A stretch of 64,000 nucleotides of DNA, from the NCBI RefSeq assembly GCF_907164915.1, contig NC_061869.1, positions 43,893,771 through 43,957,770 of the forward strand, read 5' to 3'. A model generated the notes under the pieces. That model did no database searches. It was not told the origin of the DNA and saw nothing but the letters and a program-made list of their open reading frames with translations. Position 1 is the stretch's first letter. Each line of letters begins with the position of its first letter. The stretch is from Impatiens glandulifera. Lineage: Eukaryota > Streptophyta > Magnoliopsida > Ericales > Balsaminaceae. Below, one piece after another: positions 30,650-41,741 of the stretch. The translations under genes were made by a program, and so were the position numbers.

Positions 30650-31980
30650 TGGTAAAACTGAAAGTTAATGATATATCTTTCGGAAATAATGATCAAAACC
30701 GAGAGATATACAAAAATCTCTCGGTTTTATCTATTTAAATTTAATTGTTCATATGTCAAAACCGAGAGATATGTCCAAATCTCTTGGAAATATGAATGAT
30801 AAAAAGATATGTCCAAATCTCTCGGAAATATGACTGATTAAAACCGAGAGTTATAATATAAAATATCGGTATTAAAATTGATCAAAACCGAAAGTTCTTT
30901 AATAAACTTTCGGTAATGACCTGATTAAAAAAACAAAACCCTTTTCTTTTCCCCCCAATTACATCATGTTCCCCGTTTCTTCTTATCTCCGCGACTCCTT
31001 CTGCCCGCACGCGCCGCCCGATGACGACGACTTTCTCTCCCCAATAGAAGACGACGACGCCCGAAGACGACAACGCCGCCCTTGTCTCTCTTCCCAATCG
31101 ATCGACAATGACGCCCCAACCCTGCCTCCGCCTTCAAGCCATCGCCGCCTAAGGATTGTAGCCATCGTTACTCTTCTCCACCTTCAGTCGCTGCTTTCTC
31201 GCCGTCGGATCAACCGCCAGCCACCGTCGGATCTACAAGGTTAGTTTTTTAATTTGTAATTAGGTTAGTCTATTTAAGTTTTGATATTAGCAGTTCTATA
31301 TATGTTAATTAAATTTTAGGTTAGAATTATGTTAGATTATGTTTGATTGAGATTTGATTGTGATTTGATTTCGGTTTAATTGAGATTTGATTTAGGTTAG
31401 ATTTGGTTTGATTTAGGGTTTTGGTTAGATTTAGGTTAGATTTGATTTTGAATATGTTAGAATTGTTGGTTAGATTTTATGAATATGTTAGAATTGTTGG
31501 TTAGATTTTATGAATATGTTTGAATTGTTTGTTAGTGATTATGTTAGATTTGGTTTGATTATTTGGTTAGATTTAGGTTAGATTTGATTTTGAATATGTT
31601 TGAATTGTTGGTTAGATTAAGTAATATGTTATATATTAGGTTGTTTGAATTGTTGGTTAGATTTGATGAATATGTTTGAATTGTTGGTTAGATTTGATGA
31701 AATATGCTGAATTGTTGGTTAGATTATGTTTGATTAGGTTTGATTATGTTTGATTTATGTTATATTTTGTTTGATTTAGGTTAGATTTTATGAATATGTT
31801 TGAATTGTTGATTAGATTAGGTTTGATTATGTTAGATTTGATTTGATAATGTTAGATTAAGTTGAATTTTGCTTGGATAATGTTAGATTATGTTGAATTT
31901 TGGTTGGATAAATGATAGATTAGGTAGAGATTATGTTAGAATTATGTAAGCCTAATTAATTTAGACAAAGTTAGGTAAAT
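30650..31980 (+). promoter_or_regulatory. second subterminal block, leader exon and long first intron of the transposase gene
   Basis: Inverted CCGAGAGATAT/ATCTCTCGG pairs lie at 30690-30930. They are followed by a CT-rich leader and a GC-rich exon (about 30960-31240, proline- and aspartate-rich in one frame but with no recognised domain) ending ACAAG before GTTAGT. An intron-like tract to about 32010 is made almost wholly of TTAGATTTGA/TGTTTGAATTG phrases. The acceptor is TTTTATTAG at about 32010, right before the transposase ATG. Confidence 0.55.
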
Positions 31981-32014
31981 AATAATGCGGGTTGTTTTCC
32001 ATTTTATTAGAAAG

Positions 32015-34627
32015 ATGGAAGTACCCGATAAAAGCTGGATGACCTTATGTCGAGATCATCCAGATTACGAGGAAGGTGTTGACAAATTCCTCGAGTTTGC
32101 TGTTAGGAGTACATCCAGAATAATAGTGAAATGTCCTTGTGTGAAATGCTTGAACACGCCGTTTATGGAAATAGACGATGTGAAGACTCACCTCATCATT
32201 TATGGAAAAAATGTTCATTATGAGTACTGGTATTGTCATGGTGAAAAGAGACGTACTACTCACGTGGTTAATGATGATGTCGATGACGATGACGATGACT
32301 TTGATGATGATGATCAGTCGGAGGATGTCGTGCCGGAATTCAACGATCCGAGAACATAGATGAATAATACAATTAATGAAGAGGTCAATGAAGAACGTTA
32401 TATGCACGATTTTATAAACGATATGTTCTCCAACATTAATGATGACTCGAACAACAATGAACTAGTTGAATATGCGCAGATATTTTATAAATTGCTTGAT
32501 GATTCCACACTGCCATTGTATGAAGGTGCTCGAACAACGAAATCATCAGCACTACAGAAACTACTTCACATAAAGAATGTTTGTCAATGGTCAAATTCTT
32601 CGTTCGATATGTTGTTGCGTATTCTTAAAGACTACATATTACCGATGGACGTTCAATTGCCAAACTCCTACTACGAAAGTAAAAAATTCATTACTGATAT
32701 CGGGCTTAAGTATGAGAAGATAGACGCATGTAAGAACAATTGTATGCTATTTTGGAAGGACGACAAAAATGTAGATTCTTGCAGAGTTTGCGGTCTTTTA
32801 AGATGGAAAGTCGACCAAACAAGTGGGGCAGTTTAAGAGAAGCAAAATGTGAAATTCATTCAAACTAAGGTGTTGAGATATTTTCTTCTAATACCAAGAC
32901 TGCAAAGACTATACATGTCCTATAAAACGGCTCCAATGATAAGATGGCATAAGGAAGGAAGAGTTGATAGTGATACGTTGAGACATCCCACTGATTCCTT
33001 AACTTGGAAAACGTTTGATGAAAATTATAAAGATTTCGCGTCGGAATCTCGAAACGTAAGACTGAGTTTATCAAGCGATGAGTTTCAACCATTTGCAAAT
33101 GGAAAAAAGTCATACAGTGTTTGGCCGGTTATTCTCATTCCTTATAATGTGTCACCCACTACTTGCATGGATTCTAGAAATTTCATTCTATCTATGTTAA
33201 TTCCGGGTGTAAATAGTCCAGGAGATGCAATTGACATATTTCTCCAGCCATTGATCGACGAGTTGACTGAACTGTGGCAAACTGGTGTAAGAACGTTTGA
33301 TGCACACACCACGCAATACTTTAACATGCGAGCGACGTTGTTGTGGACCATTAACGACTTTCCCGCGTACGCGAATTTATCAGGCTGGAGTACGAAAGGG
33401 AAATTCGCTTGTCCCTGTTGTAACAACGACGTGGTATCTCTTCGATTGGTTCATGGTTCCAAACAATGTTACATGGGTCATAGACGCTTCCTTCCACCAA
33501 AGCACAAATACAAAAGGGATAAATAGTCGTTTGATGGTGGAACAGATTATAGAGAGCCCTCTAAATTGTTAACGGGGCAAGAAAGTTACGACCAAGCACG
33601 AGACCTAGAAGACATAGTTCTTACTACGGATCTGAGCAAGAAAACCAAGATATATCATGAAACGCGGGTAGACAATTGGAAAGAACTTAGCATTTTCTTC
33701 CGTTTGCCTTATTGGAAATCACTATTATTGAGACATAATTTGAATGTGATGCATATTGAGAAAAATATTTGTGAGAGTGTGTTGGGAACAATAATGTATG
33801 TGAAAGAGAAGACTAAGGATGATCCTAAAGCCTATAAAGACTTACAACTCTTAGGCATAAAATCATGGTTATATCCTATAAATGATCAATGAGTGGTTCA
33901 TTATCCAAAAGCGCCTTTCACTTTCACATCCGATAATAAAAAACGTTTTTGTAAATTTTTGAAAGATTTCAAGTTGCCTGATGGTTTTTGCTCAAATATC
34001 GGCGGTTGTGTAAATTTGGAAGAGAAAAAGATTTCGGGATTAAAGAGTCATGATTGTCACATTTTATTGAAATATCTTATTCATTTAGCAACTCGTGGAT
34101 TACTTCCAGATAATGTGTATGATGCGTTAGTAAATTTGTCTCGGTTCTTTCGGTTGTTGTGTTTCAAAGAGTTGATTCAAGCGGACCTCGAACAATTGTA
34201 CATGGATATTATATTGACACTTTGCAAATTTGAAATGATTTTTCCACCGTCAATCTTCGACATCATGATGCATCTCTTGGTTCACTTGTCATTTGAGGCT
34301 TTGCTTCGGGGACCTGTCCAGTATCGATGGATTTATCCGTTTGAACATTACATGGGTACAATGAAAAGATATTTGCAGAATAATAACCACCCCGAAGCCT
34401 CTATAAGCGAGAGCTATCTTGTAAATGATAGTATTAGTTTATTTTTCAGGTATATGGAGGAAGAAGACCAAGAAAATGTACAAACTGAAATCTCGGGCAT
34501 TTCAATATTTTCATCGTTGGAATACCTATCTAACGGAAAAATATACAACTTGGATTATAGCGATCGAGTGACAGGTCATTCATACATTTTGAAAAATTGC
34601 CCCGAAGCCGAACATTTTTACATGTAA
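32015..34627 (+). pseudogene. CACTA transposase (tnp2 family), four in-frame stops
   Basis: ATG 32015 opens MEVPDKSWMTLCRDHPDYEE, a transposase-associated domain with CPCVKC. One single frame runs to TAA 34625-34627, broken by TAG 32357, TAA 32834, TAG 33524 and TGA 33890, with no frameshift. Recognisable tnp2 blocks are RWHKEGRVDSDTLRHPTDS, WKTFDENYKDFASESRNVRL, LIPYNVSPTTCM, FNMRATLLWTINDFPAYANL, KGKFACPCC and MHIEKNICESVLGTI. Then comes the DUF4218-type region (FPPSIFDIMMHLLVHLSFEA, QYRWIYPFEHYMGTMKRYLQ). In an active element it would cut and join the CACTA ends in the nucleus. Some stops might lie in unspliced introns, but the flanking family blocks are continuous, so nonsense mutation is likelier. 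Confidence 0.92.
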
Positions 34628-34639
34628 GATTCTATGTTA

Positions 34640-35147
34640 CTATTATGGTACGTCTTATTAATTAGCCGCTCAATTAGTAGAAATTAACGACATATCAAGA
34701 GACCTCAAGATCTTAGGAGAAGGTCCAAGTATGTACTCGTCTATGTATGTTTGGTGTAAAATAAACGGATACAAATTCTGTACAGAAAAACACGACGAAG
34801 GTTTGACCACTCATAATAGTGGGGTGGTTGTTGAAGGGTACAATGGGTCTGAAACTATGTAATACTATAGAGTTTTAACGGATATAATCGAAGTACAATA
34901 TTTTTCTCACAAACGAGTTGTCTTATTCAAGTGTAAGTGGTTTGATACACACTCGGGGGAACTAGGAGTGAAAGTTGATAAATATGACTTCGTAAGTATA
35001 AATGTAAACCGAAATTTAAAAACTCAAAGTCAAGACCCCTATATATTTACGAGTCAAGCAAAACAAGTATTTTACGCCTCTAATATGTCAGCCCGACCCG
35101 GTTGGAAGATTGTGAAAAAAATAAAACCGCTGTTTACAAATATATAG
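34640..35147 (+). pseudogene. DUF4216-like C-terminal part of the CACTA transposase
   Basis: In a different frame from the main transposase the sequence reads KINGYKFCTEKHDEGLTTHN, a stop within YNGSETM-stop-YYRVLTDI, then VVLFKCKWFDTHSGELGVKV, NVNRNLKTQ, and DPYIFTSQAKQVFYA, ending KIVKKIKPLFTNI and TAG 35145. This matches the C-terminal domain normally fused to, or spliced onto, tnp2 transposases. Whether an intron near 34630-34700 joins it cannot be decided here. Confidence 0.75.
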
Positions 35148-35251
35148 TTCAGATTAATTAATTAGGTAAATTTATGTTTTTTACTTTATATTCATTCTTA
35201 TTACTACTTTATTTCAAATATTCGCTCATTTTTATTAATGGTGCATTAAGA

Positions 35252-37036
35252 ATGTCTAAAGGTCGTAAAGAAACTTGGAAGACTATGAGGAAAACATCAA
35301 GCAAATTGGGTAAGCACTACCAAAACCTACTTGCATAATTAGAAAACTTAAGGCTCCGAGAAGAGTCTTCTAGAGATCAAGCACCTATTGATGTGGACCC
35401 GATAGTTACTGCTCCCTCAGTAGACGAGGAGATTGATGCTGCTGAGGCTGAAGAGTTTGTTGAGAGTACGTTTTCTGATATGGGGGATGACGATGAGGCT
35501 GACGACGAGGGTCACGAGGAGGCTCACGAGGAGGATGACGAGGAGGATGACGAGGAGGATCATTTCACTTCCGACCAATCATCGACAGGTAACTTGTTTA
35601 CACTTAGTTATTGTTTGAATTGATTTACATATCTAATTATGAATTTGATAATTTTGAAGAATCTTTTGCCCGCAAGAGACGGGGAAGAACAAGAACATTG
35701 CGCTATCTAAGAGGCCATCGGGGACAAAGATTGCTCTAACTTTTAGAGCGGTTGATGGGAGGCCTGGCGATATTGGCCACGGAAGAACAATGTGGTCTAG
35801 ACATTTTGGGTCGGTTGTGCGGTACCCCTCAGCCGTCTCACACCGTCTTCTGAAGTGGAAGGCATTAAGTGCTGACCAATTGAATTCAATTTGGACTGCT
35901 ATGACGGTAATAATTATTACTTAATTAATATACATTAATCATTCAATAATTTTTTATAACATTTGAATGTTTTTATTTTCATGATCCGTTTAAGTCTACT
36001 GATGGTTCTATTGACCAATATCGAAGGACCGGATTGGCACACGCCAAACAGATATGGGATAGATGACACTCGAATTTGAATAGAGATTATATCCGCATCT
36101 ATCAAGGAGACGATGCGGCGGTACTGGCCAATCCTCCACCAGACTACGATCGAGATGATTGGGAGTTTGTGTGTCGCAACCATTACTTCACGGAAAAATT
36201 TAAGGTACGGTTTTATAAATTATAAAAATCTGATATTAATTATTCTAACTTCATTTTGTATTTCAAATACAGCAAAACAGTCGAACCAATGTTGTCAACA
36301 GAAATAAGCTCAAATTCTCACATAATACTAGAAGTATCGGTTTGTTCAAGTGGAGCAAGAATTGGTATGTACATTATTTCTAATAACTTAATTATAAAGA
36401 TTGTTGTTAATTTTATAAATTATTTATTTCAACAGACGCTTGAAATGGGGGGCTCCCTCTATCATTGAAGTATTCAAGAGGACCCGTACCCCAAAACCGC
36501 AAAAGAAAACCCAACCCCCGTCCCCGACTATCGAGTGCAAGAGAAAATTGTAAGTTAATTGAATATAGCTAGTTTTTTATTATATAAATGATAATTTATT
36601 TCAAATGTGCAGGTTGAGATGGAGGAAGTACTTAATAACGAACCGGAAATATCACTTTGAATTGACGGAGAGGGTGTTCGGAAAACAAAAGCATGGGGGA
36701 GTGTTCGGTATGGGATCAAGCATCCGGCCCACACATTTTCGTGAGGATCGTCGAAGTGGCGACAGTTCATAACGATCCACTGATCGGTTGTTTGAAGAGA
36801 ATCAAAGAATGACGCTGAAACTGGAGGAATTGGAGAAGAGAGATGAAGAAAGAACGCGAACAATTAATGAAATACAAGCTGAAAAGCTAGAAATTGTGAC
36901 AAGAATTGAGAGGAAGAAGTTAGAAATGACCGAAAAAATAGAGAGGGAAATGTTAGAAATGAATGCAAGAATGGAGAGCTTCGAAATGTTTATGAGACAA
37001 CATAAACAACCACCCCCTCATTCCCCCACCAGCTAA
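35252..37036 (+). pseudogene. CACTA second gene (Ptta/En/Spm-type, TnpA-like), six predicted exons
   Basis: My exon model is 35252-35588, 35660-35906, about 35980-36204, 36273-36364, 36436-36549 and 36613-37036. It starts MSKGRKETWKTM, has a TAA at 35336 and an acidic Asp/Glu run, then the plant-transposase domain (LSKRPSGTKIALTFRAVDG, HGRTMWSRHFGSVVRYP, LKWKALSADQLNSIW, then DDWEFVCRNHYFTEKFK). After that come RVFGKQKHGGVFGMGSS and a C-terminal coiled coil from LFEENQRMTLKLEELEKRDE through to HKQPPPHSPTS at 37036. Donor and acceptor sites are GT-AG except a lost acceptor before exon 3. In En/Spm the second protein binds subterminal repeats; that role is inferred here. Stops (TAA 35336; TGA in exon 3 and exon 6) suggest inactivity. 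Confidence 0.75.
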
Positions 37037-37259
37037 TTCTAGTACGTTTTTATTAGATTGTTTGGATTGGTTGTTTCGATTGAAAACATGTTTATGAATT
37101 GATTGAGTACGTTTTTATTATATTGGTTGGATGATTAGTTTGGTTGAGAATTTTGTAATGATAATGATAATTTCCTTTATGTGTCATTTGTTTTATTGTT
37201 GATATATTGGTTTGGATGAACAGGTTTTGGTTGCACACAAAACAATCGGCCTATTTTGT

Positions 37260-37907
37260 ACATTTTGTAGGGAAAAAAAACCGAAATTAAAATGAAAATA
37301 TTTCGGTTTTTCTTCATAGGAAAAACCGAGAGTTATATGGAAAGCTTTCGGTTTTTCTTCAAAGGAAAAAACTGAAAGTTTCATAAACCTCTCGGTTTTG
37401 TATCAAAAGGAAAAACTGAAAGTTGTCTAATAAACTTTCAGTTTTTCTTAAAAGGGAAAAACCGAAAGTTAATTATAAAACTTTCAGGTTTTTCCCTTAA
37501 AGAAAAACCGAAAGTTAATTATAAAACTTTTGGTTTTTCCCTTTGATACAAAACCGAGAGGTTTATGAAGAACTTCCAGTTTTTCCCTTTGAAGAAAAAC
37601 CGAAAGTTAATTTGAAAACTTTCGGTTTTTCCCTCTGATAAAAAACCGAAAGTTAATTAGAAAACCTTCGGTTTTTCTCCAAAGGGAAAAACCGAAAGTT
37701 TTCTAATAAACTATCGGTTTTTCTCTCAGGTTTCTAAGCCGAAAACTCTACGATATCTCTTGGTGAATGCCTAATTATAATTACCGAAAGAGTCAATACC
37801 GAGGAATGGCGAGAGTCACCTAAGCTTTCGGTATTAGGTCAATACCGAATGATATAAGGTCATTACCGAAAGTTTTTACTCTCGGTTTCGACACTTTTTC
37901 ACCAGTG
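37260..37907 (+). repeat. right subterminal repeats of the CACTA element
   Basis: About twelve inverted pairs of AAACCGAAAGTT and AACTTTCGGTTTT lie end to end, spaced by 4-8 A/T bases, then single motifs up to the terminal TTTTTCACCAGTG. Composition matches the left subterminal block. Confidence 0.88.
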
Positions 37908-38672
37908 GATGGCAACGGGTACCTTACCCGATAGGTAGTGAAGTACCCATCCCAAAACTCGATTATCAATTCTTTACCCGACCCCGACCCGGAACCTGAC
38001 AGATATCTCTACTTCTATTCCCATCTCCGATTCGTTGGGTATCCGATTCCCGACGGGTATCTTATTACCCGATTAAAAAATTTATAAGATTATAGAGATT
38101 GAAGAATAAAACGCAAGTTTAATAAATAATTTTAACATTAGTAGTATCGAAATATTAAAAATACAAATATAACATTACTTACATTATTTTTTTTAGATCT
38201 TGAAGAAGATAAACTAGAGTAGAGAAAATATAGAATGGAAATTAAAAAAAAAACAAATAGAGATTGAATATGAAGAATGATAAGAGAGAGTAATAATAAA
38301 AGTTGAAGTTGAAAATTTATACAGAGAAATATTTTTTTTTAATATAAAAAAAATTAAATTTGGAGTATAGTGTATTTTTTACTATGTTTGGAGTGAAGTA
38401 TGGATAAGACCAAATTAAATGATGTATTTATGATATATTTGTAATAATGAAAGATTTGAAAAGTCACACACTAAACTTTAATAAAAAAAATTAATTTTAA
38501 TATTAATATAGTCGGGTATAGGATTTTGGTTTTGCACACTCTCCATCCCGACCGGGTACCTTCTTCCCTCATCATGCCTGACCCCGGAACCGATTTAAAA
38601 TAGTCGAACCCGATTATTGGATACCTACATATATCGGACATACGGATACCCATTTTCATACATAAGTTTAAC

Positions 38673-38883
38673 TGTATTAGGTTTAGTAAAATTTAAGAAA
38701 ATTTAAGATATTAAAAATATTTAAATAATTCATAATTTTGAAATGAAGAATATAAAATTAATATAAATAAGTCATTTTTAATCTTATTTTGAATGGTATA
38801 ATTTATGTACTGATATTTATGAGGTGTTAGATGGAATGCTTTTGAAATTATATAAGAGATAAATTATATAAAATTATTTATAA
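38673..38883. other. short AT-rich spacer
   Basis: Nothing recognised lies between the hAT-like MITE and the Helitron end. Confidence 0.5.
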
Positions 38884-38905
38884 CTAGTATGTATCCCGTG
38901 CATTT

Positions 38906-39434
38906 TGTCACAGCCCAATCTTCTTGTCCCAGAAAGAGGAGGCTTAAAGAGAATGTCACGGCCCAATCCTCCTGGCCCAAGAAGAGGAGGAGGCTTGAGC
39001 CCTCTTAAGCCCAACCCAAGGAAGATTCTAGACTGGAAGAAAGCTGGAAGGAAGGTCCTTGATTAGCGCACCTAATGGAGAGTTAAAAGGAATTCCTTGA
39101 TTAGTGGATCACTAATTGACATATAAAAGGAATGTCCTTAATTAGGAATGTCCTTGATTGATAATTATAAGGAATCCCTAAACTAGTGCACAATCAATGT
39201 AACAGCTAGAATTAGTCCTATAAATACCTGTGAGGTATTATATTTTTAAATCACCAAGTATTCGAGTAATATAATACCATTTTTTTTGTAAGAGTTACTC
39301 TCTCTCTAGAATTCTTGTGTCAATTCTACTAAACGTCGAGTGTTGCGTCGAGTAAGGCTGACTAGTTACTCGTTCTTGAGAAGATCGTAACTAGTGCCGC
39401 ACGGATCGTCAGTGAAAAGACTGAGCCCGTGACA
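38906..39434 (+). repeat. 5' LTR of the gypsy element (529 bp)
   Basis: It begins TGTCACAGCCCAATC and ends GCCCGTGACA, so the tips TGTCAC/GTGACA are inverted. Two copies of CAATC(T/C)TC(T/C)T-GGCCCA-like text lie in its first 80 bases. A TATA-like CTATAAATACC is at about 39220. Confidence 0.94.
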
Positions 39435-39450
39435 ATTGGTATCAGAGCTG
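39435..39450 (+). other. primer-binding site (initiator tRNA-Met)
   Basis: ATTGGTATCAGAGC follows the LTR end directly and contains the standard TGGTATCAGAGC sequence. Confidence 0.92.
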
Positions 39451-39452
39451 AA

Positions 39453-40703
39453 ATGACGAAGAGATCAGAAGAAAATTCAAAGGTCGTGGACGAAGTAGAG
39501 AATCTTTCCCACGGGACCGGAGAAGATGGTAGGAACTCTCGCAAAGTTCAGGCGGGAGGAACCAAAGCTACCAAAGAAAGAGAAAGATTAAGAGACGCTA
39601 TCGTTGACATCATCGCCAGGTTGGAGAAGGTAGAACTCACTGTGGCGTACGGACAAGATAATGACGGAGACCTAGAGGAACGCATTGCCAAGCTTGAGAA
39701 GGAGAGAGACGAGCTCCGAGGAGGATTGCAAAGTGCCCTGAACGAAGGCTTGTCCAAATGTCAAGAGCAAGCTCAGATCGTGGAGAAGACCCTCCTTGGT
39801 GAAATCAGGACCTTGACTGAGAAACTCGAGGTAATGACTTCTAAGTTACAAGATACCGAAGAGGATGTGGTGTTACTCAAGAAGGCGGTTGCGCAAAAGT
39901 GCGGACGCGCGCCTGTAGGAGTCCCCAATCCGATAAGGATAGACATTCCAAGGCCTAAAGCGTATTTAGGCGAGAGGAATGCGAAGGAGATCGACAACTT
40001 CTTATGGAGTCTAGACCAGTACTTCAAAGCACTCGGCCTAGTAGAAGAGGCGAGGAAGATTGATACTGCCACGACATACCTGGAAGACACCGCAATGCTG
40101 TGGTGGAGGCGAAGGAGTAGCGACATTGAAAAAGGTACGTGTTCTATCAATACCTGGGGTGAATTCAAGGAGGAACTCAAGAGACAGTTCTATCCTGAAA
40201 ACGCTATTCGAGAAGCAAGAGCCAAGTTGCGGCGACTCTCACAAAGAGGGAGTATCAAGGAGTATGTCAAGGAGTTTATCGCTACTCTCCTTGAGATCCC
40301 TAACTACTCAGACGACGAAGCCTTGTTTGCCTTCACTGATGGTCTACAAATGTGGGCGAAGTTGGAATTGGAACGACGTAGTGTCCAAGATCTAAGCTCT
40401 GCAATTGCCGTGGCTGAATCTCTTGTCGAGATGAGAAGGCAAGAGAAACCAAAGTCGACCTATGAGAGGAATGACAATGGGGAAAATGGTGGAGACCATA
40501 TCTATAATAATGAAGACCCAGTTAAGTTTACCAAATCCAATGGTAAAGGAGATCGTGACGAGAAACATGGAGAGAAACCCCGGATAAAGTGTTTCTTTTG
40601 CGAAGGGCCGCACAAAGCAAGAGAGTGCCCTATGAAGAATAAACTATCAGCATTGATGGAGGAGCAAGAACGCCTTCACGATGAAGCTCGCTTGGGTCGT
40701 TAA
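39453..40703 (+). CDS. gypsy gag polyprotein with CCHC zinc knuckle
   Basis: ATG 39453 (MTKRSEENSK) is chosen because the upstream in-frame ATG at 39429 lies inside the LTR. The protein is about 416 residues. A charged coiled-coil-like N-terminus (LEERIAKLEKERDEL) is followed by the retrotransposon gag domain (IDNFLWSLDQYFKALGL, TAMLWWRRRSSDI, WGEFKEELKRQFYPENA, LRRLSQRGSIKEYVKEF, DGLQMWAKLELERR). Near the C-terminus lies the knuckle CFFCEGPHKARECP (CX2CX4HX4C). It would form the virus-like particle core and bind the RNA. The frame is intact to TAA 40701. The protease continues in the -1 frame from around 40695 (LINVVTAKFDKSKSAKKGRL). Confidence 0.92.
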   Translation: MTKRSEENSKVVDEVENLSHGTGEDGRNSRKVQAGGTKATKERERLRDAIVDIIARLEKVELTVAYGQDNDGDLEERIAKLEKERDELRGGLQSALNEGLSKCQEQAQIVEKTLLGEIRTLTEKLEVMTSKLQDTEEDVVLLKKAVAQKCGRAPVGVPNPIRIDIPRPKAYLGERNAKEIDNFLWSLDQYFKALGLVEEARKIDTATTYLEDTAMLWWRRRSSDIEKGTCSINTWGEFKEELKRQFYPENAIREARAKLRRLSQRGSIKEYVKEFIATLLEIPNYSDDEALFAFTDGLQMWAKLELERRSVQDLSSAIAVAESLVEMRRQEKPKSTYERNDNGENGGDHIYNNEDPVKFTKSNGKGDRDEKHGEKPRIKCFFCEGPHKARECPMKNKLSALMEEQERLHDEARLGR

Positions 40704-41092
40704 ACCTAATCAATGTCGTTACAGCAAAGTTTGATAAGTCAAAGTCCGCAAAGAAAGGACGATTATTTGTGGAAACTAGAGTAAGAAACCACATGGTTAA
40801 AGCTTTGTTGTATACGGGAGCCAACAACAATTTTCTAGAGGTAAAGGAGGCGGGAAGACTGGGGATTAAGTACACTAAAGAGAAAGGGTGGCTTAAAGCA
40901 GTCAACTCGGCACCAAGTGCGACTTATGGAGTTGCTCGTAATGTAAAGATCAACTTGGGGGAGTGGACCGGCCTTCTGGATTTCTCCATTATCGACATGG
41001 ATGACTACAAAATGGTTCTCGGCATAGAATTCCTTGACAAGGTAAATGCCATCCTACTCCCTTCTGCCAATATGATGTACATTCTAGAGTAG
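40698..41092 (+). pseudogene. gypsy aspartic protease with a changed catalytic residue
   Basis: In the -1 frame relative to gag the sequence reads SLNLINVVTAKFDKSK, GRLFVETRVRNHMVKALLYT, GANNNFLEVKEAGRLGI, DFSIIDMDDYKMVLGIEFL and ends LE-TAG at 41092. The retropepsin active site normally reads DTGA or DSGA; here it is YTGA, so the catalytic Asp is Tyr and the enzyme should be inactive. The gag-to-protease shift may be a one-base deletion or a programmed -1 event. Confidence 0.85.
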
Positions 41093-41155
41093 GGTAATAC
41101 TCGCACAATACCTTTAACAAGAGAGGGCAAGAGAGAAACTAGGCACCTATCTGCC

Positions 41156-41563
41156 ATGCAACTCTCAAAAGGTGCGGAGGACACCTACTCATCATCTTTT
41201 GTCGCTGTGAAAGAAGATGAGAAAATTGCGTCTAAAGAGAAGATACATCCAGAAGTTACAACTGTACTAGAGAAAGGTCACGATGTAATGCCCGCTGAAG
41301 TATCAGAAAAACTCCACCACAAGAGAGAGGTGGATATCAGAGAAGAGTTAGTCAAATGTACCAAACCATCGGCGACGGTTCTTTATCGCATTAAACCTTC
41401 CAAATTGGAGGAATTGAAGAGGCAACTAGAGGAGTTTCCATTCAAGAAAGAGAAGTGCGAAATAGCCAAGACCGCCAAAAGAATGAAGAAATGGGAGGAA
41501 AAGAAGAGAAGACACTTGGAGTTCGGAGGAAACCGAGTGATAGTAAAACTTCTCCTCCATTAA
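41156..41563 (+). pseudogene. gypsy protease-RT linker fused to integrase tail
   Basis: The first part (VTTVLEKGHDVMPAEVSEKL, REVDIREELV, YRIKPSKLEELKRQLEEF) is the stretch just before the RT fingers of chromoviruses. It runs into KTAKRMKKWEEKKRRHLEFG and NRVIVKLLLH, which is the integrase C-terminal region (normally ...RMKKYAD..RRPLEF..GDKVLVKL). All of RT, RNase H and the integrase catalytic domain between these points is absent. The junction is near 41448-41460. Further integrase/chromodomain-like remnants, out of frame, reach the polypurine tract. Confidence 0.85.
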
Positions 41564-41741
41564 GAGAGACAATTTTCCAAAATTCATAAGGGGCTTTTGA
41601 GGCAATACGAAGGCCCTTTCTTAGAGAAGAAACGGGTTAGAAAGCCAGCACGTCGCTCAAAACTTTTATCTCATGTGGAGACATCATCAGGGCCTATAAG
41701 GAGGAAGCGACGAGGACGTCGCCAGATTGAGTGGGGGAGAA

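Larger units (their letters stand above)
27688..37907 (+). mobile_element. 10.2-kb CACTA (En/Spm-type) transposon
   Basis: The termini are CACTGGTAAAAAAAT on the left and the inverse TTTTTCACCAGTG on the right, flanked by GAT at 27685-27687 and 37908-37910 (three-base target duplication). It contains hairpin-rich subterminal repeats at both ends, a truncated copy of its second gene (28684-28965), an internal 80-89-bp array, a tnp2-type transposase gene with four in-frame stops (32015-34627) plus a DUF4216-like tail, and a six-exon second gene (35252-37036). The structure is that of an autonomous element, but its transposase frame is interrupted. Confidence 0.95.
27681..38664. mobile_element. 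hAT-like MITE interrupted by the CACTA element
   Basis: The left end is TAGGGAT (27681-27687), then the CACTA insertion, then GGCAACGGGTACC from 37911. The right end is GGATACCCATTTTCATACATA, ending at 38664. Joined, the left end TAGGGATGGCAACGGGTACC is the imperfect inverse of the right end. Flanks are GGTTTAAC (27673-27680) and AGTTTAAC (38665-38672), a 7-of-8 match as expected for the 8-bp duplication of hAT elements. Without the CACTA element it is about 761 bp, AT-rich inside, with GGGTA/ACCCG-rich ends and no coding sequence. Confidence 0.8.

Noticed and set aside
30882..31244. GC-rich frames on both strands at the CACTA leader exon
   Set aside because: They are Arg/Pro/Asp-rich products of a GC-rich leader, without a domain. 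The position before a splice donor favours an untranslated leader.
32045..32407. 120-codon minus-strand frame
   Set aside because: It lies opposite the transposase-associated domain and its Asp-rich stretch; no independent support.
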